From CAVQFD01 sp963724695 (lineage in GTDB: Bacteria > Acidobacteriota > Vicinamibacteria > Vicinamibacterales > CAVVIG01): DNA of 64,000 nucleotides. The notes beneath the pieces were generated by a model. That model was not told where the DNA came from. It ran no database searches and was given only the letters and a program-made list of their open reading frames with translations. Position numbers and translations under genes: made by a program. Shown here piece by piece: positions 56,322-64,000 of the stretch (positions are counted from its first letter, which is position 1; each line of letters begins with the position of its first letter). The DNA lies in contig CAVRVW010000012.1 of assembly GCA_963724695.1 (NCBI GenBank), positions 806,001-870,000 on the forward strand, given 5' to 3'.

Positions 56322-57044
56322 GTGTCTGAACATAATACAGATCCACCCGCCAACCCATCAGAACACTACGCTCGGCTGCTGTCGCTGGCGGTCCACGAGC
56401 TGCAGGACGCCGGCGTCGGTCGTGGGCGGCTATCTGCGAATGTCTGCAGACGGCGACGCGGAGCTCAGCGAGCGCCAGCGGCGAGATGATCGAGGAGGCC
56501 GAGAAGTCGCTGCGGGCACATGACGATGCTGATCGGCGAGATCAGCGAGCTCGGCAAGCTCGAGGCCGGCACCGCGACGGTCAGTCGACCAGCCGGCTGA
56601 CTTTTTCAAGATGCTCGCCAAGTGGCCGAGGATGTGCATGAGGCGGAGGATCGCGACGTTCAACTTGCACGTTCGCGGCGCGGCGCAGGGCGCGTGCGTC
56701 CATGGCGACGCACACCGGCTCGGCGCCGCCTTCACCGCGCTTCTTGAAGGCCGTGCTGCGCGAGCAGCCGGTCGGAAACCGTGGTGGTCGGCAGATCGGC
56801 GGAAGATCGCCGGCACCGCCTCCGGCGGCGCTCGTGGTGATTGCGCGCGAGGCGGATCATCGAGCGAGCCGCCAGCGCACCGACTGCGGCGTTCGACGAG
56901 CGGCGCGGCGGCCTCGGCCTGGCGCTGCCGATCGCCCGGGTCATGCTCGAGCGTCACGGCGGCCGCGTCTGGTCGCCGCTTGCCGGAGACGCGGATCCGG
57001 CATCCCGCGGCGCTATCGTCGTATCCGTTCCCTTTGAGGAGTGA
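56322..57044 (+). CDS. Short sensorless histidine kinase (frameshifts)
   Basis: About 240 residues read from a GTG. HisKA begins at SEHYARLLSLAVHEL with the phospho-acceptor His at about residue 27, then MIEEAEKS and LIGEISELGKLEAG. The ATPase end shows GLGLALPIARVMLERHGGRVW. There is no sensing domain and no membrane segment, so input must come through a partner or the cell interior. The stop lies five bases before the NtrC-type regulator start, so they form a two-component pair. Confidence 0.72.
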
Positions 57045-57048
57045 TGCC

Positions 57049-58586
<1,538 letters not shown>

Positions 58587-58587
<1 letters not shown>

Positions 58588-58626
58588 GGAACGGGGAACG
58601 GGGAACAGGGAACGGGGACAGGGGAT
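58587..58626. repeat. Short tandem GGGAACG repeat between convergent genes
   Basis: Four imperfect copies of a 7-9 nt unit (GGGAACGGGGAACGGGGAAC and onward) fill the gap between the NtrC-type gene and the convergent SpoIID gene. This is simple-sequence DNA with no stem and no coding signal. Confidence 0.75.
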
Positions 58627-60118
58627 CTACCGGACGTCGAGCCAGGAGCGGCCGGAGGCGATCTGCCGCGCGAAGCACGAGACAGCCTCCGAATAGGCCA
58701 GGCTGAGCGCTCCGGGCGACGTGGCCTGCCGGATGTCGGCGTCGGTCGGACATTCCAGGCGCGGCCCCGTCTCTCCGGGCTTCCTGTCGACTGAATAGTA
58801 GACCGCGGCCCCCTCGCGTACCCAGAGCGGGCGATCCACCAGGAAGCGATCGGTCAGCGCGTGGACGATCTCGTGACGCACGGTGCGCTCGAGCAGGCCG
58901 CGACCCTCCAGGGAGTCCACCGGGAGAAAGTGCATCTCGCCGGAGACGAGTGCGCCGTTGGTGTACCACGGAAGCTTTGTCGCTTCCTGGTAGTCCGCGG
59001 CGGACGCATGAAAGCGGGCGCGGAGCGGCACGGGAGACGGGAGGCTCAGCGTCGAGATCAGCGCATCGTGGCCGGCGGCGATCATCTTGACGAGCGCCGC
59101 GCGCCAGGCTTCGTCGGCGGGCGGCAAGACGAGCGTCACGCCCGACACCGCCGCCTGAGCGGCTTTCGGGGCCGGGGCCGTTGGGGCGGTCCGCGCGCGT
59201 CCGGCGGCGTTGGCGATCCTCGTGCCCGGAAAATACGTCGCGAGGATCTCGGCCGCGCGACGTCCGGCGGAGGCGCGCTGCACCGAGCCCATCACGCAGA
59301 GGCCCACGCCGTGGCCGTATCCCCGCCCGTCGAAACGGTACACCTGACCCTGCCGCTGGACCTCGAACGCCGCGCTCCTCAGCCGCGTCGGGCCAACGGC
59401 CATCCGGAGCTCCTGGCCGGACAGCTCGCCAGGCTCGAACCCGTCGATCTGCACGCGCCCGGCTCGTCCGGACACCGTCCGGCCGGCGATTCGAAGGTCT
59501 CGGAGCTCGCGGCCGCGATATCCGGCAGCGCGCAGCAGGCGCGAGAGCTCCTCGGCCGAGACCTCCGCGCTCCACACGGGCTCGCCCCCGCACGCTTCGT
59601 CTCCGTGCGAAGGCAGGTACTGCGTGATCGACCGCGCCCGGCCAGACCGCCGACGGCACCTCGGACCGGCCGCCGCAGGAAGCGCTGTAGAAGATCTCGG
59701 CCGGCTGGCCGTCCCGGTCGACCAGGATCTGGCCGGCGGTGGCCGACGTGGCCAGATCGGTAGACGCCATGGTCGGGCGAAGCACCTGGCAGTGCGTCTG
59801 ATCGCACAGGTCGAAGCCATCGGACCGGTGTCTTCCGGCGTTGGCGACGGTGTAGGTCCTGATGGCGATCGCCAGCGTCTCGAGCGACGCGGGCGGGCTC
59901 TCGCGAGCCGCTTCGCCGGCCAGGACACCCGAGACGTACGCCTCGAGCGGCATCGTGCGCACGGCGTACGATCCGTCGCGCAGGACGCCGATTCGCACCG
60001 AGGTCGACGTGTCGCCGGTCGGCCGCGTCTGGGCGGCCGGATGCAACGTCATCACGCCCAGGCCCACCAGACCGGCCAGGCCGATGGCGGCCGCCGTCCC
60101 CGAAGAGCGGCCGGTCAT
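58627..60118 (-). CDS. SpoIID/LytB-domain protein with C-terminal zinc-peptidase-like region (one frameshift)
   Basis: About 497 residues. A signal anchor (AAIGLAGLVGLGVMTLHPA) precedes the SpoIID core: MPLEAYVSGVLAGEA with its catalytic Glu, AIRTYTVANAGRH, FDLCDQTHCQVL and FYSASCGG, then GRGYGHGVGLCVMG. SpoIID enzymes are lytic transglycosylases acting on denuded glycan. The last 170 residues add a gluzincin-like segment with VRHEIVHALTDRFL. The two-domain build is notable. One frame change lies near 59620. The ATG overlaps the esterase stop (ATGA). Confidence 0.8.
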
Positions 60119-60779
60119 GGGACGAGCCCCAGAAACGCCGAGACGCCGTCCCAGATCGCCGGCAGGCTCGACGCCAGCTGGTGATCGTCGTCGAGGAGCG
60201 ACAGCGTCACGTTCGGGCGGGTGCGGGCGAAGGCTTCCACGGTCCGGCAGTCGACCGACTCGTCGCGGAGGCCCTGGAAGATGAGCGTCGGCTGCGGCAT
60301 GAGCGCTTCAGACGGATCGTAGCGCAGCGCTGTCTTCGTAGAACGCGAAACGTCGAGCAGCCGCTCTTCGTTGTACGCGTAGTGAAAGAACGGCATGGCG
60401 CCCTCGCGCCGCCACTCGTTCGATCCGCTCCGGCGGCAGCAGGTGATGGCCCGGCTTGGCGAACATGACCGCCGGCGCCAGCAGCACGACGCCGGCCGAC
60501 ACGATCCGCCGAATCGCTCCGCGGCCAGAATCGCCAGCGCGCCGCCCAGGCTCGAGCCGATGAACGTCACCGGGCCGTCTGCCCGCTTCCGATCGTCCTT
60601 GTCCAGCTGGCCAGCATGCGCGTCATCGTCAACGTGCGAAGTCCGGCTCGTTGAAGTCCGGACAGCGGAGGCGCAGGCCATGCTCGAGGAGCCGGTCGGC
60701 AAGAAACCTCGCCTTGGTCGACCTGCGCGGACGAGGCGAAGCCGTGGAGATAGAAGACTCCGCCGAGCCTGGCAGTCAC
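60115..60779 (-). CDS. YqiA-type esterase, alpha/beta hydrolase (frameshifts)
   Basis: About 220 residues read from a GTG overlapping the stop of the SET gene. Visible parts are VFYLHGFASS (oxyanion HG), FIGSSLGGALAILAAERFG (nucleophile Ser), LIFQGLRDESVD (acid) and DDHQLASSL (His). This is the UPF0227/YqiA layout of small cytoplasmic thioesterases and esterases. Frames change near 60600, 60500 and 60370. It is the middle gene of a three-gene overlapping operon. Confidence 0.75.
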
Positions 60780-61177
60780 AGCAGCGTCTGGCATCCGGGA
60801 CGGCACCGGCACTTGATCAGGCCTTCGCCGTCGGTGTTGTAGTGGTAGGTCAGCTCCTGCCCCTTCCGGATCGTCCTCGCCGCGCGAATCCAGATGATGC
60901 CGTCCTTGATGTCGATGTAGCAGTTCGGCCGGCACGAGTGGTTGATGAATCGCGCGACGTTGCCGCCGACGCCGGCGTCGATCACCGTGCGGTTGGTCAG
61001 CTTGAAGCACCAGATGTGGCCGCGCTTGATGTAGCGGCGCTCGCGCCTGAGGCTCTCCTGGTTCGAGATCTTCTCGCCGGCGTAGTCGATGATGCGCGTG
61101 TTCTTCGTGATGGCCCTGGTCGCGTAGACACCCCACCCGTGGATTCTCGATCGCCGCTTCTCGATCATCTCGATCAT
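60776..61177 (-). CDS. Bacterial SET-domain protein (putative lysine methyltransferase)
   Basis: This 133-residue protein reads cleanly in one frame. SET hallmarks in order are SRIHGWGVYAT (10-20, SAM-binding), DYAGE (31-35), RFINHSCRPNC (76-86, pseudoknot), ELTYHY (108-113, catalytic Tyr) and a post-SET zinc-type CRCRPGC (123-129). It is a complete minimal SET domain like those of eukaryotic histone methyltransferases. In bacteria the targets are usually ribosomal or DNA-associated proteins. It heads the esterase/SpoIID operon and is divergent from the radical SAM gene. Confidence 0.88.
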   Translation of the reverse strand: MIEMIEKRRSRIHGWGVYATRAITKNTRIIDYAGEKISNQESLRRERRYIKRGHIWCFKLTNRTVIDAGVGGNVARFINHSCRPNCYIDIKDGIIWIRAARTIRKGQELTYHYNTDGEGLIKCRCRPGCQTLL

Positions 61178-61218
61178 CGATCCCTAACGATACCGCGATG
61201 CGGCTGCTATAGTTGAAC

Positions 61219-62203
61219 ATGGCATGGCATCGTTTCGGCCTGGGGCCGGATTCTGGCTGGCTACGCGCCCGCGCTGTCGATCGAGATCACGCGCGAATGT
61301 CCGCTGCAGCTGCCCCGGCTGCTACGCCTACGGCGACGATCATCTCGGCGGCGACCTGACGCTCCGCCAGGTGCGCGACTTCAAGGGCCAGGAGCTCGTC
61401 GACGGCGTCCTCGAGCTCGTCGATCAGCACCGGCCGCTGCATCGTGTCGATCGTCGGCGGCGAGCCGCTCGTCCGCTATCGCGAGCTGAACGCGCTGCTC
61501 CCGCTGCTCGTCGCAGCGCGGCATTCACGTGCAGCTCGTCACGAGCGCCGTCCGCGAGATTCCGCAGGAATGGGCGGCGATTCCGAACGGCTGCACGATC
61601 GTCGTGTCGATCGACGGCCTGCAGCCCGAGCACGACGTCCGCCGCACGCCGGCCACCTACGACCGCATCCTGAAGCACATCGTCGGGCACCAGATCACGG
61701 TGCACTGCACGGTCACGCGGCAGCAGATCAACCGGCCGGGCTATCTCGAGGAGTTCCTGCGCTTCTGGTCCGCGAAGACGGAGAGTGCGGAAGATCTGGA
61801 TCAGCCTCTACACGCCGCAGATCGGCGAGGTCTCGGCCGAGCGGCTGACGCCGGCCGACCGGCAGCGCGTCGTCGCCGATCTGATGGCGCTGCGGCTGCG
61901 CTATCCGAAGCTCGAGGCGCCGAAGGGCATGATCGACGTCTACGCCAACCCGCCGCAGTCGCCCGACGAGTGCGTCTTCGCGCAGAACGACGACGACCGA
62001 TTTCCGCCGATCTGACGACGCGGATCACGCCGTGCCAGTTCGGCGGGACACCCGACTGCGCCAACTGCGGCTGCATCGCGTCGGCCGGCCTGGCGGCGGT
62101 CGCGCGCCATCAGTTGTTCGGGTTCATTCCGGTCGGGTCGATCTTCACGGGATCGCTCAGGGTCGGCGAACAGGTCCGCCGGCTGCGGCCCGTCGAGGCC
62201 TAA
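61219..62203 (+). CDS. Radical SAM protein with C-terminal cysteine cluster (frameshifts)
   Basis: About 325 residues reassembled from three frames. SIEITRECPL leads into CPGCYAYGDDHLGG, giving the CxxxCxxC cluster and a following Tyr. VSIVGGEPLVRYREL and VVSIDGLQPEHDVRR are core barrel motifs. The C-terminus has CQFGGTPDCANCGCIASAG, a group of four cysteines that could hold a second cluster or zinc (SPASM-like but short). Function is unknown. TATAGT lies 10-15 bases before the ATG in the 41-bp divergent gap shared with the SET gene. Confidence 0.75.
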
Positions 62204-62288
62204 CGGCGCTTCAGGCTTCAGGCTCTCGGCTCCAGGGGCTTCCGGCTCAGGGCAGACGGCTCGCGGCTCAGAGCTAGGGCTCAAGCAG
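62204..62288. repeat. Degenerate GGCTC-rich repeat between convergent genes
   Basis: Units of the form GGCTTCAGG, GGCTCTCGG, GGCTCAGGG and GGCTCGCGG recur eight or so times between the radical SAM stop and a hairpin. Its composition and position parallel the repeat at 58587-58626. No coding signal is visible. Confidence 0.65.
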
Positions 62289-62289
62289 A

Positions 62290-62309
62290 GCGGGTCCTGT
62301 CGGACCCGC
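62290..62309. terminator. Bidirectional hairpin between convergent genes
   Basis: GCGGGTCC and GGACCCGC form a perfect 8-bp stem with TGTC as loop. It lies between the ends of the radical SAM gene (+) and the TonB receptor gene (-). No T-run is present, as with the other hairpins in this window. Confidence 0.6.
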
Positions 62310-62313
62310 CGGA

Positions 62314-64000
62314 CTACCTCCCAAACGTCACGCGGAAGCCTCCGTGCACCAGGCGCGGCGTGCCGATGGTCGTCGGCAGCGTGCCCACGTAGTAGAGGCC
62401 GTCGAACAGGTTCTGCACGCCGACGAACAGGCCGAAGTTCCGCCCGATGTCGCGCGACACACGGAAGTCGACCGTCGCGAAGCCAGGCAGGCCAGGGTCG
62501 GCTCTGTCCCGGAACGGTGCGCACGTTCAGGTCATCGTCGAACTGGCGGCCGATGAACTGGACGCCGAAGGCCACATTGACGTACCGCGGATCCGTGTAG
62601 GAGACCTGCAGCGAGCCGCGATGCTCGGGCACCTGCGGAAGGAACTTGCCCACGAGCACCGGGTTGGCCGGATTCTCCTCGACGGTCGCCTGATCGTACA
62701 GGTAACCGCCGCCGACACGGAAGACCGTGCCCACCTGGTATTCGACGTCTGTCTGCACGCCCCACACACGCGTCGCGCCCAGGTTCTGACGCTGCTGGGT
62801 CACGTTCGCGCCGACGACCATGATGGTGACGTTCGACACAGGGTTATCGATGCGGTTGTCGAACCACGTGGCGCGAACGGTCACATCGTCGGTGGCTGCC
62901 ACCGTGACGCCCATCTCGCCCCCGTTCAACCGCTCGGGGCCGAGGTTGTAGTTGGCCAGCGTCAGCACGGTGCCCACCCGGAACTGCCGGTACAGCTCGT
63001 TGAGCGTCGGCGCCCTGAAGCCCCAGCTCACGTCACCCCAGGCCGTCACCCTGTCGGTCACCTGGTACGACGCGGCCAGCCTCGGGCTGATGACCGTGTC
63101 GGAGCGATCCGGCAGCGAGTCAACGTTCCCCGGCGCCGGCTGGCCTGTGGCCACGGTCGTCTCCAGGTTGTGGCCGTCGTAGTTGCTCCAGTGGTCCACC
63201 CTGCGCGCTCAGGGTCAGCGTCAGGTCCGGGAGCGGCGTGAAGATGTCCTGAACGAAGCGCGCCGAAGATCTGCTGGGTGCCGCCCGAGATCCGCTCCAG
63301 CGTCACCGTCGTTCCGAAGGTGGCGTCCAGCGCATCTTCGTTGCTGTCGCCGTCCACCCAGCGCCAGTCGGTCCCTGCCGACACGTAGTGCTTGCTGCCG
63401 AAGGCCTTCGACCACTGCGCCATCGCACCGACGCCGTTGGTCGGCACGCGCTGGTTGAGCGTCATTCTTCCGATGTTGCGCGGGGGCGTCGACGCCGGCA
63501 CGGCGAGAAAGTTGCTGCGGAAGGTTTCGAAGTCCATGAAGACTCTCGCCTGCAGCTCGCTGCCGTCGGCGAGGCTGGCGCGTCCGCCGCCGCTGACGTG
63601 CTTCCAGACGGTGGCGTTTTCCTCCGGGTCCCCGTTGATGGTCGACACCTTGGCGTTGTCGCGGTGCTCGTCGAAGTACCCGAAGCGCCCGAACAGGTTC
63701 ACGCGGTCGTTCAGGGCATAGTCGGCCTTCAGATTGAAATTCATGAAGTCGACGTTCGCCTTGGTGTCCACCCTCCCCCGTCCGGGCTCGCCGATGCTCG
63801 CATCGGTTTCGGCGACAATCGGGTAGCCCTCGGTGTCGAACAGGCTGCCCTCGAGCGCGACGCCAAGCTTGCCCATCACGTCGCTGCCGAAGAAGTCGAC
63901 CTTGGGGGTGTTGAGGTTGCCGTACTGCGCCCGCACTTCGCCGGTCCGCCGCGTCGGGCGGCTGCTGATGATGTTGATCACCCCGCCCATCGCGTAGTTG
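62314..64000 (-). CDS. TonB-dependent receptor, C-terminal part (partial, frameshifts)
   Basis: The gene runs off the right edge, so the signal and most of the plug are missing. The visible start MGGVINIISSRPTR is the end of the plug domain. The barrel follows with alternating strands, WGFRAPTLNELYRQF, LGPERLNGGE and the terminal NLFDGLYYVGTLP ... GGFRVTFGR, which are classical receptor motifs. Two frame changes, near 63250 and 62510, interrupt it. Such receptors import siderophores, cobalamin or oligosaccharides; the ligand is not deducible. Confidence 0.85.

Overview
This is a GC-rich, densely coding bacterial window, most likely from a metagenome-derived Acidobacteriota (Vicinamibacteria-like) genome. 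The inference rests on gene content: exported PD40 propellers, an exported family typical of that phylum, a nucleotide-carrier/Ser-Thr-kinase/Omp85 cluster, a TonB receptor and a FixJ-type two-component system. No marker gene proves it. There is no rRNA, CRISPR array, prophage or complete IS element.

Layout. 1-15.4 kb: surface and envelope genes on the + strand, including a PD40 propeller, glycosyltransferases (one tandem pair with a degenerate member), a phosphate-type porin, and an OafA-like acyltransferase duplicated in tandem with the second copy broken. 15.4-41.1 kb: a mostly minus-strand catabolic island. In transcription order it carries a VOC protein, a BKACE (DUF849) enzyme, a PFK-like protein lacking catalytic residues, a glycyl radical enzyme (GRE) activase, the GRE, an SDR and an AspT-type transporter. 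These are followed by sugar genes (GH63, glucose dehydrogenase, GH13, gluconolactonase, aquaporin) and by an outer-membrane protein with a carboxymuconolactone-decarboxylase-family protein. To the right lie a membrane histidine kinase, a single-domain receiver, an MltF-like protein, a Tat-exported serine dehydratase and a FixJ-type regulator.

The main discovery is a shared promoter architecture in this island. A near-identical 20-21 nt element with core CCCTAAGGG is followed, exactly 19 nt later at five sites, by a -10 box (TATAGT, TACACT or AATAGT). A sixth site fits with a 20-nt gap. The sites precede the VOC/BKACE/GRE operon, the OMP/CMD pair, the receiver gene, the MltF gene and (two sites) the serine dehydratase. 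The element sits at about -52 to -32, as a class II activator site would. I infer that the local kinase/FixJ pair controls the island as one regulon.

41.5-62.2 kb: nucleotidases, a cold-shock protein, the initiator tRNA, the carrier/kinase/Omp85 cluster, PAP2, threonine dehydratase, MsrPQ, a kinase plus NtrC-type regulator, a SET-domain/esterase/SpoIID operon, and a divergent radical SAM gene. The window ends inside a TonB-dependent receptor.

Sequence quality matters. Single-base frameshifts are scattered over 1-43 kb and very frequent from 44 to 62 kb, where nearly every gene is split although protein-level conservation persists across frames. I treat most as consensus errors and annotate the reconstructed gene spans. 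The second acyltransferase copy may be a true pseudogene.
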